Shown: in pieces, positions 12,667 to 25,100 of the stretch
Layout of the letters: each line of letters opens with the position of its first letter
How positions within the stretch are numbered: position 1 is the first letter of the stretch
DNA from: Bretschneidera sinensis
Taxonomy: Eukaryota > Streptophyta > Magnoliopsida > Brassicales > Akaniaceae
Length of the DNA: 64,000 bases
Direction of reading: 5' to 3'
NCBI GenBank assembly: GCA_023935145.1
Contig: CM043699.1
Coordinates: 145,313,536 to 145,377,535 of the forward strand
Translations under genes and position numbers: made by a program
Notes under the pieces: model-generated
Databases searched by the model: none
What the model was told of the DNA's origin: nothing
Seen by the model: the letters and a program-made list of their open reading frames with translations, nothing else

Positions 12667-13426
12667 CTCCCCCTGTCCCGAATTATATATCACTGTTTGA
12701 AATGCACAAGTTTTAAGAAAGTCAAAAATTCAACCCGCCACAACTTACTTTTGAGGATGTTACCCGAAAACACCTACTGTTGCGCAAATTTTAAAGAACT
12801 TAACAGTGGATTATTGGGTTAACAAAAGGACAAAAGAATGGTGGATTAGCTCAGACTCTTCTACACAGAGAAATCATCAAATTGGGGAAATTGAAACATT
12901 CACATGGACACCATCATCAATTCAACGAAATTAAGTATGTAAAGGAGAACGAATGAGATGAGTCGTTATAAGAGTGAGGGTGCAAATAGATCTGTGGGTT
13001 TAATTTATGGGTAAAAGAGGTAAAGATGCAAAGAGGAACTTTGAGAAGAAAAGAGAGGTGTGGTTGCAAGAGATGAAGAGGGAAGGGCTGATACGAGAGG
13101 CGGCCATGAAAAATAAATGAAGCATAGGCAAAGAAAATCTAATAGTAGATGTTTTGTCAAAAAAAAGACCAGATTTGGTGGATATGTGTTCTTAACTGAG
13201 ATGAATCTTTTAAGAGAAAATGAGAGGAGAGAGACACTGAAGAGATGGGATGAGATCAGATCTGCTGAGTGGTGACCATCAATCTCTTTTAATTGTTTTT
13301 GGATTTTTTTAAGTTGAGGGTAATTAAGGAAACTAGGTGTTGTAATTGTTTGACTTTTCAAAGGTGACATTTATTTCGGGACATCCCAAAATGGAAAGTG
13401 TGACATATAAAATGGAACAGAGGGAG
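12667..13426. mobile_element. Nonautonomous Stowaway/mariner-like element (TA TSD)
   Basis: The left end CTCCCCCTGTCCC and the inverted right end (reverse complement CTCCCTCTGTTCC) match the CTCCCTCCGT-type terminal repeats of plant Stowaway/Tc1-mariner elements. TA flanks both ends (12665-12666 and 13427-13428). The insertion is supported by an empty site next door: the flanks (TAATAAACACA.TNGATCATA, then TC.TTTACTC) recur uninterrupted at about 13508-13570. At 760 bp it is long for a Stowaway MITE but too short for transposase. A 121-residue minus-strand frame inside it has no recognisable domain. Confidence 0.75.
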
Positions 13427-14090
13427 TATCATTTACTCAGAGCATTTGGTCAATTGTGTGCGTTATAAGAATCATGAGCCAAATGGATTTGACTTCTACT
13501 ACAAAATGTCCACTCCCTAATAAACACAATCGATCATATCGTTTACTCTGCGCCTGCTTTGGCCAATTCTGTGGGTCATGAGAATCATGAGCCAAAGAGT
13601 CGACTCTTGGACATGCATTTCAATCCACAAGTCAACTTAACATGCTGGCTTAATTGGCTGCTTTATCACAAGTCATTTTTTTAGGTTACTGAAACTTAAA
13701 GTTACTTCTGCAGCTGCTTACTACGAAAATTGACTTATTATGTTAAGTCCACGCAGTCTCCACAGGGTAGAGGGAAGGGGTAAGGCTTTTAAGGTGCAAG
13801 TTTTTCTCTTTATCCTTAAAATGTTTCACATGATAGTGGTTTGAATCTTGTTGTAGGACATATCATTTGCCTTCAGTGGTGTATGTCTGGTTAGTCTGTT
13901 ACATGCAATACCTTTCACACAATTGTTTCATCCAAATTTCTACCCATATTTTTCATTTATATAAACTTTTGCTTTGTAGTGTTTTGTCACTGAATGCCTT
14001 AATATGACTTAATGTGTTTACTTACTCCAACAATGTTAGATTGTTTACAGCATAATTTAATATATTCTTGTGGTTTATTCATTGATTGAG

Positions 14091-14907
14091 TGGAGAGTTA
14101 GTCTTATGAATTGTGAAGATGACGTATATCATCTTCAGGTTTGGTAAATTTTTTGTAATCGTATTGGCTATCAACTTTTTTTGCAGATCATCCTTTCTCA
14201 AGAAAAGAATATTCGGAAACTTTATGAGCTTGTGCGCAGTCTTTGAGAACAGTTGCTGCAGTGTAGAGGTGAAAATGAGGTTTTCAAAGGCACTGTGATT
14301 CCTTTGACTGAACATTCAACTGAGCTTGAGCAGCAGCAGATCTTCACATTACTTCTGTTGGTTTACAATACATAAGACAATCTTAACTCTGATGTTTTCT
14401 TGTCGAATTTCTGCATGGATGAAATGTACGTTGACAGTTTTTCCCAATTTTTAAAAGAATTGATGATCAAGACCAACACCATTTTAACAGGGAATAGCAA
14501 AAGCAAATAGATAGATAGTAGATGCTTTGGTTATTATAAAAAATAAGAAAAAGATATATAGATGCTTTGGAATTTCGGAGTAGAAAACTAATGGCAATAG
14601 CAAATAATTATGAGCTGAGATAACTAATGCAATCTAATAGTATGGTGTAATTGCTAGAAACTCCATACATTAATGTGATGGAACCTTAACTCAGGAGTAA
14701 TTTTGAACTGTATTAGGTTGTCTTAAACAGCTGAATAAGGTTTATGGATTTCCAGTGTTGCAAATTGCTTCTTTGGTGTCCTTACTTAAATTTGATATCA
14801 CCCACTCCTGATGTAAAGTGCAAGGCCTGTCGATTTTCTATTCAAAAAGTATCCACATTGGGTTAAAATTTTGAGTGGTTGTCATTGTCATCTAGGAGCA
14901 TAGATTC
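14091..14907 (+). repeat. Segmental duplication, copy 2
   Basis: Second copy of 10532-11412. It has lost about 95-100 bp spanning the original stop codon and gained a short AT-rich insertion near 14530. Many point differences show that the duplication is not recent. Confidence 0.8.
14187..14336 (+). pseudogene. Broken copy of the coiled-coil exon
   Basis: The same acceptor and reading frame as in copy 1 run for 19 codons and then hit TGA at 14244-14246, where copy 1 has CGA. This C-to-T change at a CpG is typical of methylcytosine decay. The original stop is also gone, removed by the deletion after CAGATCTT. Confidence 0.75.
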
Positions 14908-17880
14908 ATGTGTAGGGCCACAGACGAACCAGTTAACGAGTCTTGAGTTTTGCCCTGTTCGAGTTCGTTTCGTTCATTAATTTGAAAGTGCTGTTGTTCA
15001 ACATCTTTTAAAACCAAATCCTGGTCTAAGGTCACCTAACACTTTTCATCAATAACACAACCCTACTGTAATTAACAATGAAGATTAAACTTAATTCGAT
15101 AGATCAGTTAAATGATTAATGTAATTAATAAATATAGTAATTAATGGGTTAATATTGCTGTTGTAAATTCAAATGAACCTTTCTATTACTGTACATAGTG
15201 TACTCTGTTTGGTGTTCTAATTAGCAAAAGGCTCCTAACCTGCCAACTTTATTGTTTGCATCCTGAATTTCAATTATTCAGCATATACAACTCCCATTGT
15301 CATGCTATAAATGTCTCCAATAAATTCATATTCATACTTAGCTAAAGCTGAAATAAGATGGAATAATGAATAAGCTTCATGCAGTTTTGGCCTTTGGTGG
15401 CTCTCATAAATACCCTTACTTTTATACGTTTAAAGATATTTTTACCCTCAACAATAAAATTTTGACTTTTTTTTCTTTCTCAACTTATTTTTCTATTAAT
15501 TAATTAGTTTTTTTAATTTTAAAATTCTCTCTATATGAAAGAAATAATTGTACAAAATAATTTAAGAACAAAAACAAAAATATATCTATGAAATTTTTTT
15601 TTTCTTTTTCTCCATCTACATCTGCTTCATCCACGATTTAAGTCGCGTTTCAAGTCACATTCCGGATCCCAAGTCACCATGAAACACGTAAATCCAAATG
15701 ATTTCGTATGTTTAATCTCAAAATATGAACTTGATCTTGATGCTCAAGTTTCAAAAATGGCATTTATAGATTAATTGCAAAATTCAATACAAGAATTGGA
15801 ATATTTTAGCAAAAAATGCTAAAACATCGTATATCTATTTTATTGCAAATCTCCAGTATGTGTGTCAATGGCAGCGCAAACAACTCCATACTTCCTAAAA
15901 AAATACTCGAGGAGTGGAGAATCGGGATCTCAATTTCTCCTTCAAATTCGACAAATTTTGGTTTTGTTTACAAGGATGAGGTCTTTTTGGGAGCTGAGAA
16001 AATGGAGAAGAAAAAATTCTAGTATTCATGAAACTGAGATTGAAAAATGCTAGGACTCTCGAATCTTTTTTGTTTTGATTTTTGATCAAGAGGAGGAATT
16101 GAGGTTTTTTTTAGAGGTATTCGTGATCCACAATCAAGTATGGGTCTAAGTTTCAAGACCCACTAAAAAATTACTCATTTAACCGACCTCACGGAGTTAT
16201 GGATCGAATTAGATTGACTCGCAAGACCCACCGAAATTACTTGTTTAACGAAAATGGGTATGACCCACAAGCATAACTCATGCAATCCAACAAAAGACTT
16301 GTATATACCATTTATCTCATTTTTTTTTTTAGTAGAAGTACGTAAGTGTCTCTCTTTAAAATTCTTCTATCATAGAATATTTCTTCATATTCAACTTAGG
16401 TTTAGTGAGAATGCTTATAACTTAATATAATATTTTAATTTTTTAACAAAAAGGTATGGATGTCCTCGAGGAAAAAGAATTTGACCATTACGGCCACTAG
16501 TATTTATTTTTTTTAATAATTTAATTAAAAGTGTATTAGGAAAAAAAACTAATGAACTCATTTAATCTACGAGTTTACCCGTCATAAATGAGTTGGACAT
16601 GAGTCTTGATTTTATGACCCATATAAGACATAAATCTTTTTGATCTGTGTCCATTTAATCCATGACTCGCGTAACCCAATCCACCCGTTTTACACCTCTA
16701 GGTAATTTGGTTTGATGAGAAAGTGAGAGAAAATTTTGCTCTTTTCCCTCTCTCTCATCCCAGATAAGTGTTTAGGATATATAGAATTTTATACTATTCA
16801 ATGTTTTTTAGTTATTTTTCTATCTAATTCATGATGAACACGTGTTCATCATATGATGAAGTGTCAAATATACATATAATGTCGTTAGTTTTGTTTGTCT
16901 AATGGTAATACCACAGTATTTATACTTAATTTTTTTAAAAACTTTGATATTAAATTCAAACAACATCAAACCACAAAACTTTTTTATATATTTTTCTCAA
17001 AATTAATTACTACTCTTTTATATATTTAGAATAGAGTTAGTGGTATAATGGTGAATATAATAAAAAAAAATTATAAAGGATGTACACTCTCCCTTCAAAT
17101 CCTTCAAATTTGAAGAATTAAAATTTTAAGAAGTGAAGATTTGAAGTCCTTTCTTGTCCTTAAAAAACTAAAAAAACTCCAAACACATAGATAGAGTAAC
17201 CATATCCACTTTTGATAATCACTTAACTCTCTCTCAACAATAATGCAAGAGGCAAAGGCAATTCAAACATGGTTACAACTTGCGAGCAATTTGTTTGGGT
17301 CCAAAACATATTTATTTAGAGGTTCATGGTATAAATTAGCACTGGCAAAAGCCTAAGCACATAGTTTTTATAGGGTAGCATGCCATATGCATTTCCCTTA
17401 TAAAGGACTAAAATCGACGAGATCCTTCTCTTCTTCCTTTTTTTCTATGATAGATCTTCACATACATTTAATAGGTTCGCATGGGAAGAACTAATATTGA
17501 AGCATTACCTTTGGAAAGGTCAATGATATTTGTATGAATGTGCAATTTTTTGTATTCTCGTTATTAATATTCATTTTTTCATATATTGTTGATTTTAGTT
17601 TCCTGAGAATTATCGTTGGATATTTTAATTGAGCTAAACAGAGGACACATTTACTTTTTCTGGTTTTTTTCCTATGTAAATTTGGTGTATTGCCATTTAT
17701 TTTACTGCAATTTTCCCATTTATGCATACTTCTTGGGATTTTTTTTCCAACCATTAATACATTTTCTGGCCTCAATTTACACTCTTCTTCTACCAACATT
17801 TCAATTCAATTTTTAAATATACTCTCTCTCTTTTCTCTCTCCACCCTACCCCCTCCACCTCTTCCCCATAATTAAACTAA
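14908..17880. other. AT-rich intergenic DNA, possible decayed hAT-like element
   Basis: No gene is evident. TAGGG near 14915 and the CACCCGTTTTACACCTCTA end at 16683-16701 resemble ends of hAT-type elements, but their terminal repeats match poorly and no 8-bp TSD was found. From 16150 to 16690 there are repeated GACCCAC/GACCCAT-type phrases. Open frames near 15816-16053 show no domain. Confidence 0.3.
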
Positions 17881-17896
17881 GCTTTAAAGAGAACCC

Positions 17897-17921
17897 CTCT
17901 CTCTCTCTCTCTCTCTCTCTC
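17897..17921. repeat. (CT)n microsatellite in GIR-like leader
   Basis: An uninterrupted CT run lies about 370 bp upstream of the GIR-like start codon. CT-rich tracts are common in plant core promoters and leaders. Confidence 0.9.
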
Positions 17922-18101
17922 CCCTTTCACTTCCCCTTATACATCTAATGGCCTTATATGTCCCAACACCACCACCGAGACTGTGTTAATGGTTCAAAAG
18001 GAGCTAGTTATGGTTTTAGCCTAGTTAGTCTCCATTGAACCTCCTTGATTCAAAGACTTTGAAGAACCCTCTTCCTTCCTTAGGCTTCCTTTACCTTCAA
18101 G

Positions 18102-18244
18102 GTAAATAAGTAACAAATTTTTTTGTACCCTTGGTTTTTTTCCTTGTTGGGTTTTCCCTATATGATCAAATTTCTTTAAATAATTCAATTGTTGTTCTGT
18201 AATATTTTGCTTATTCAATCTGCCTTTTTGGTGTTGATAAACAG
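18102..18244 (+). other. Probable 5'-UTR intron of the GIR-like gene
   Basis: A donor (AAGGTAAATAAG) and an acceptor (GATAAACAG) bracket a T-rich 143-bp segment ending 20 bases before the first ATG. The assignment rests on splice-site consensus only. Confidence 0.4.
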
Positions 18245-18273
18245 GTGAGATTTACGTCAAAAAGATGAGAAAG

Positions 18274-18614
18274 ATGAGTCCAAGAAATGAAAATGGCCCT
18301 AAGCTTGAATTGAAGCTGAACCTATCGCCACCAAGGCCTAACCCAAAGGTGGAGTCACCAAGCCGATCAGCAACGATGTCACCAACATCTCCACTGAGCT
18401 CATGTGTGTCATCGACGATGAACCGGGATGACTCCCTCCGATATTCTTCAAGCCCTGAGGCTACATCCATGGTGCTTATTGGGTGTCCAAGGTGCCTCTG
18501 TATGTGATACTATCTGAGGATGAACCAAAATGCCCCAAATGCAAAAGCACCGTTTTGCTTGATTTTCTTCATGAAACTCACAACCCCACCACCATGAAGA
18601 TAAGGAAGAGCTAG
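18274..18614 (+). CDS. GL2-interacting repressor (GIR1/GIR2)-like protein, frameshifted
   Basis: The N-terminus reads MSPRNENGPKLELKLNLSPP, an LxLxLxL EAR repression motif at residues 11-17. A Ser-rich conserved middle follows, then a CPRC half of a zinc-ribbon-like pair. This matches the small plant GIR1/GIR2 family, which bind the homeodomain factor GL2 and recruit TOPLESS-type corepressors in epidermal cells. The open frame stops at 18505-18507 just after CPRC. In the +1-shifted frame the family sequence resumes at once (SEDEPKCPKC, then a KSTVLLDFLHE-like end) and terminates at 18612. One base is missing between about 18495 and 18500. Everything else looks intact, so this is either a very young pseudogene or a sequencing error. 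The in-frame ATG at 18265 is an alternative start; 18274 fits the family. Confidence 0.8.
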
Positions 18615-20100
18615 AGCAATCTTTTCTACTACTTGCCTTCCTTTGCACTCTCATCTCATCACTCACTAAATGTCACCATTCTACTTCTATTCTCTATTTT
18701 GGTAACCCCTCCCTTTCTATTCCCCCTTTGTCCATGTTCTGCCCATTCAATTCAGTTTTTACTTTTTTTCGTACTTTCCTACCTCCTTCCTTAACTCATA
18801 CACATGCACCCTTATCTCTTTTCTTTCTCTCCCACATACTGTACACAAACACATGATATTAGTGTTGAAATTTGACATTAGCAAAGCATAGGGAAATATG
18901 AAACAGCAACTTATTTCACTTTGTATTGATCACAAAAAGGACTTGGGGAAAAAAGGGAAAAAAGAAAGGCAGATTGAGAGAGAGATTCAAATGTTTGTGT
19001 TTTACAAATACTATAGTTTGTTAGTGGCAATATGTTATTTGACTTTTCACTTTAACTTGTCGTACTCGTGTCGAACATCGACATTCCAGATAAGGATTTG
19101 ACACTTGAACACTCCAAATAAAAATAAAAAGTATGAAAAACCATTGTCCAATATCCATACCTGAATCCATTTAACATAAACGGACATAACCTTAAATATC
19201 CGATGAAAAGAATACAATACAAAGATCCAAAGGTAGAGATTACATCTATGGGAAAGAACATAAAGTTCAAAGAAAAAAGTGCAACAAGCTTGCATATGCA
19301 ATTAAATACAAAATGCAAACACACGCGTGAGAGAGAGAGTAATGCATCGCCCTAACCGAAGAAAAGGTGCCAAGCAGACTAACATGAAACCGAATTCAAA
19401 ACTACAACTAATGTAGGCTTAATTGTTCGGTGTTGGGTTTTAAAAAACTGATAAACATAATGATATTGTAATTAGTCACCAAAATTGTATCATGATATAG
19501 GTAGAAACACTTTACCCAAAAAATTTGGATCCGTGAACAGTGACGTGACGCACAAACCTTAAGGCATAGGGTAAGATTGTGAACTCGTAAACTTAAACGA
19601 CATAGGTCAAGACCCGTTAGCATAGATCTAAAAACATGGGATAAGACCTTTGGTGGGACTTACTCCAGATCCTCTAGAAATAAAATCTCCAAAGCCTATA
19701 TAAAATGTGTTAACTAAAAAGCAACCTAAGAGGGTGTGTGAATTGGGTTTCAAAACTCTTTACATAGAACAATTAAGTTCATACAATTATGAAATCAATT
19801 CCTTTCACTTTTTATTGGTACACTTACTGACTAGATCGTTAGAGGGTCCTTCCTGCAGAACCAAACTCTATGTGGTTTTCCTTGCAGGAACATGGCTAAT
19901 GCCAAGCATCTACCTCATCCGACCTAGATCTAGTTTAACGATAATAACCTCAATATCTTTTACGGCATAGCAGATTGATGTTGTTTGTGTTAACGACAAA
20001 ATTCATTTAAAAATGTTGCCAAAGAATCTTTATCTGCCTCTTCCACCTTCAAATCTAACCTTGCGAAGTTCTGTGAACCCACCAAAGAAGAGAGAACTGA
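18615..20100. other. Intergenic, no gene recognised
   Basis: The first part is probably the 3' UTR of the GIR-like gene. The rest has short open frames without motifs. Confidence 0.3.
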
Positions 20101-21000
20101 GATTTAAATTCTAAGGCACACGAATGGGCATAACCTTCATCAGGTTTCGAGGAGTCAACAAAACCTTGAAGCCCAAGGTGATATGGCCCAGTCTAGCCTA
20201 ACAAAGATATGCCTAGCAGAGCATTCTTTAGCTCTAGTCAGTCGATCTGAGCATGAGGAACTCTAACGTCGATATGACGCCCGAGCCACACTAGTCTCGT
20301 GGATAGTGCCAGACGTGATCTAATTTCAACCTGACCAATCGCAACATCAAGAAGCTAGCAAAATCTTGATCAGGGAAGAAATAGAGAGAATCAAGATTTC
20401 TAGTTGGCATAACCACTGACATAAAGGCGACAGCGGAAAAGGTGGTCGAAGTTGAACTTGGCATAGTGAAACCCCTAAGCCTAGTACCTAGAGACTAGCC
20501 CCCGATGAGAATGAAGAAGAGTCTGAGTCTGACTCCTAACCTCGGAGAAGATAGAACAAGAGCACCTCAAAGTATCCCAACAATTAAGGAAGATGAACGA
20601 GTGTATAGACCTCGCTCTGAAACCAGTCGACTGAACATTCTAGATGAGACTAAGCCTCAGGAAACCCCTTCTTGGAATAAATCATGGAAATAAGGGTACA
20701 TGACAACTTCAAGATGCTGAACATCGAACCTTATACTAAGAAGGCATGCCCAATCAATCATTAGAGACCTTAAAGTCTCTGATGTTCATCCATGGCCACT
20801 CCGAGGCAGTAATGTATTGAGTCTTTCCCATCACGCTCAAAGAGATAGAAAGGACCTAGTTTTCATGCCTACCCTCAAGCTCAATCAAGTTTTTTCAAAA
20901 AAATAAGCGAGTAGTTCGTAACTCACTTCTTTAGGAGCCAAGGACTGAAGAGGACAGTAGAAAATCTCTTGGTCTCACCCAATAAGTTAACGAACTACTT
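20100..21000 (+). pseudogene. Decayed Ty3/gypsy gag fragment
   Basis: Translation between stops gives a Ty3/gypsy Gag pattern: NFKMLNIEPYTKKACP near 20708, SFPITLKEIERT near 20820, and a following basic region. These correspond to the conserved Gag core found in plant Tat-type elements. Many stops and frame changes show it is long dead. No LTR or pol was found beside it. Confidence 0.6.
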
Positions 21001-22122
21001 TGCTATTACATCTCCTGGTTCACGACAACCATGGTATAAGTTTGGGATCTGGACTAGAAGGTAGCAGTGATGGCCTTCGTCAATGGTCTTCCACAAAACA
21101 ATTTGTATCCATAAAATAAATTCATGGTATGATATTTTGTACCAAAAAAGGAATATGAGGCAATATAACTTGTCTAAAAAAGACATAATAGATGCTAAAA
21201 TAATAGCCTTTAAAAAGGAAATAATGACAGGAAATTTGCCACCAAAAATAATTATTAAAGTTAAATACTTTTCCTTCAATTGCTAGTTATTTACGAAAAT
21301 TTTCTCGTTTACCGTAATTTTGTAGCTAATATTTTTACAACAATATCCTTTGGCGACATTTACCAGGGCTTTTATAGCTATATGTTCTAAATGATATCCT
21401 TTTTTTTTTGTTATAGCAAGTAGAAATAGAAATTAGTACAAGCAACCTTTAAGATTCACAAAAGAAAAACGAACCTATCACTTTAAAATTACAATATTTT
21501 CTATTATATTTGTGTTCAAGTTCCAATTTTTTTTTTCCATTGCCTTTTTGCACATTTATGAGAATAATAGTTTGTTGTTAGCATGTAGATAATTATAATT
21601 ATATTTTTTATTATATTCATGTTCAAGTTTCATCTTTTTATTTTTTTATTACTTTTCACATATTTATGGAAATAGTAGTTTGTAGTTAGCATATAGACAA
21701 GTATAATTATATTTTTTTCTCAAAAGATGAAAAAAAAAAATCTATGGAAATTGAATTCAAACTTGATATTAAATGGGACCATGGATCAACCAAAACCCAA
21801 AACCCCTTGGGCTTTTCAAAAGTAGTTCATAATTGAGTCCACTTTATTCCAAAAAAAAAAGGAGGAAGAAAACTAACCAGCAGTCACCAATTTTATTTTA
21901 TTTTATTTTATTTTTTAATTTTTAAAAACCAAACCAAATATATTAAGTATATCTTTATTCAATCCCCTATTGCCCTCATTTTCTCCTCTTTATTCCCACC
22001 TTTGCCTTCGCCTTCCTCAATTTAATCAGATTCTCTTCCCCTGTCTCCCCTCACCAAATATATCTTCATCTTTCACTTTCTTCGATCAGATCTCAACAAG
22101 CAAAACCACCAGTGAATCACCC
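21000..22122. other. Intergenic DNA and UEV1 promoter/leader
   Basis: A 107-bp imperfect tandem duplication (21498-21604 and 21605-21718, each with an ATGTTCAAGTTT-like phrase) lies in AT-rich sequence. From about 21960 the DNA becomes C/T-rich, as expected for the 5' UTR of UEV1. I identified no unambiguous TATA box. Confidence 0.4.
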
Positions 22123-25100
22123 ATGACGCTTGGCTCAGGAGGATCTAGTGTCGTGGGTGAGTCTCAAACCCTTTTGCCTCGTTTCCCTATTTTGTTGGTC
22201 TGATCTTGTGGTTTTTGCTGTGTAGTTTCTAAAATCTGCTCACGAGTTTCTTGGATTTTTGTTTTTTTTTCATGGTTTCATGATTTGGAAATTTTGATGG
22301 GTCTTTGTAATTGAGTGATGGATTCAAGGGGTACTCTTGCTTCTAGATGTTATTTTTTTTTAAAAGTAAATAAATCTTAGGTTGTGTGTGGTTTCTATTT
22401 AGTGTCATGATGGATTCTGTATGGGTTTTGTTGAAGAATTTTCTCACTCGTTTTGTGGATTTCTTTGGATAGCTGTTAATTATCTTTGTTATCTGCTTTT
22501 GGTCGTTTTCTTTGTTAGTTTTACGAATTTTATTTGATTTTTTTGCTTCTTATTGGTGTGTCTGCAATTGAGTTCTGTCATCCTGTGTTTGGAGCTCTAT
22601 ATGATTAGTAAGTGTATGCTTAAAGATATGTTAACAGTATTACTCATACTAGAGTACTTGTTTTAGTATGCCGGCTAGAGAATGCTTTCTGGGAAGTGTT
22701 TTCAGCGAAGCACTTGGAGCTTATTCGTGTATGGTAGAAGATTTGCAATCCATACTATTAGCTGAAAGTATTCTTCAACATATGTTCATCTTGATTTTTT
22801 CAACTTATTCGTTTATGGTAGGAAATTTGCAAACAGAACGTTATTTTAAGGGTTGCTCTTGCTTCTAGATGTTAATTTTTTTAAAAGTATATAAATCTTA
22901 GGTTGTGTGTGGTTTCTATTTAGTGTCATGATGGATTCTGTATGGGTTTTGTTGAAGAATTTTCTCACTTGTTTTGTGGATTTCTTTGGATAGCTGTTAA
23001 TTATCTTTGTTATCTGCTTTTGGTCGTTTTCTTTGTTGGTTTTACGAATTTTATTTGATATTTTTTTGCTTCTTATTGTTGTGTCTGCAATTGAGTTCTG
23101 TCATCCTGTGTTTGGAGCTCTATTTGATTAGTAAGTGTATCCTTAAAGATATGTTAATAGTATTATTCATACTAGAGTACTTGTTTTAGTATGCTGGCTA
23201 GAGAATGCTTTCTGGGAAGTGTTTTCAGCGAAGCACTTGAAGCTTATTCGTGTATGGTAGAAGATTTGCAATCGATACTATTAGCTGAAAATATTCTTCA
23301 ACATACGTTCATCTTGGTTTTTTCAACTTATTCGTTTATGGTAGAAAATTTGCAAAAAGAATGTTATTTTGAGCTTCTGCAATATGGCCCTCCCATAGAT
23401 GATGAAAACTTGCATTTGAATGTAGTTATGTTCTCTTGAAGCTTAAAGGCAATGTCTTTCTTACATTTATAGCTTATGTTTAGATATTCTTTGATCTTAC
23501 ATGTGCATGGTGAATTTGCGAATGGAGTTATCATATCTGTTGTGGGCTCAATTGGAAGCTGCATATGCGTTTGTAATGCCTATGTATCTGTATATTGGTC
23601 TTGCATTGACTTGTAGCTTGCATATATGGTGCTTATTGAAATTTTGAAGATTGTTCTATAGGCATAAGACTGTCATGCTCAGTGCTCTGACTTATTGCTA
23701 TAATTTTGAGAAGCCTATGAAATGACTGTTGTGATTGGCCTTGGAAGACTTCAATCAGTCTTCTTTTGAGGTTGTCCAGCAGTATACACAGGTACCCACT
23801 CTGAACTGCCGCCGTAAGGAAGAAACATGTTTAAATGAGAAATTCTTTTAGTTACTCAATTTTTTAGCTCCATAAGATGAAATACCTGAATGATAGTTTT
23901 ACTTTTTCTTCCCGCCTATAAATTACCAGATCTATAAATTACCAGATCTACGAGCCATGTCTTTCCCTTGTCTCTCTTTCTCTCGTTATTGATATTGTTT
24001 GAACTATGAATATGTTGTCAGGTCTTGAGTTTCAACTATGTTTCTTCAGAATGCTGTTCTGACAGTTTAACAAACTGGTTGAAACATGGAATGCTTTTGT
24101 TCATGCACTGATAACATCAGTACTTGCACTTGGGTGATTAAATCTTCATGTACCTACTCAACTTGATATGTTCTAATATATGAAGTAATCCAGTGGCCAA
24201 GAAATTTAAGAATCATTGAAAGGTGTGCCATTCTACTTTTGTAGCGCCATAACTTCTGTGTATGAAATGAATGACAAGGATGGTTTTGGATATCAGGGAT
24301 AGACCAATCGTAATGCTTTGAAAATTTGTTGGAATGTGAAATTCCATCTGCGATTACTATAATTGAACTTCCTATGGATTAGGGCATTTTAATCACTTGC
24401 TTAAGCGGTATATCTGAAGCAGTTCAATTATCCATGATATGTTGGTCCTGGAATCCAGTTCTCTATCACTCTTTATACGTTTTCAATGGGTTTTACTTGT
24501 AAAGTAGAAGATATGAATCTTTTTTTAACATTTTGTGAAATGAAAACTTTGTCCTCATAAGGGCAATTGATGCAGTAGTTGTACAACGTTTAAACTTATA
24601 ATGTTAGAATGCAGATTGAAAGTGTTTGTAACTGTAAATGCATTTCTGGGTTTTATTTTATTAGCATTGCATAATACATGTAACAAGTTTTTACTCTTTT
24701 CTTTGCAGTCCCTCGGAACTTCAGATTGTTGGAGGAACTTGAACGGGGAGAAAAAGGTATTGGAGATGGCACTGTCAGCTATGGAATGGATGATGGAGAT
24801 GACATTTACATGCGCTCCTGGACTGGGACCATTATTGGTCCGCACAATGTAAGGGCTTCTGTTTCAGCTGATGAACTACATTATTGCACATGGAACAAGG
24901 CTGATTGAATTAACACCTTCTTTTTCATGCATCGAGTGCTAGTCCATATTTATGATTTAACTACTACTTGAAATGCTTTCTGTAAGTAATTAAGCTTGTT
25001 ATATCTTGCTGTCTTTTTCTTGGGAGATTTTGTTAAAGTTCTCTACTTCCAGGGAATCCAAAAAGAGTAGATTTTAACATAGCCAAGGGGTTTTGAAGTA

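Noticed and set aside
13005..13370. 121-residue minus-strand frame
   Set aside because: It lies wholly within the nonautonomous mariner-like element, is Ser/Leu-rich and has no transposase motif.
14908..16701. A single hAT-type element bounded by TAGGG (14915) and CACCCGTTTTACACCTCTA (16701)
   Set aside because: The two ends match poorly as inverted repeats and I found no 8-bp target duplication. They may be two unrelated relics.
19047..19324. Overlapping minus-strand frames of 84 and 90 codons
   Set aside because: They are Phe/Tyr/Leu-rich in AT-rich DNA, lack a motif, and overlap each other in two frames.
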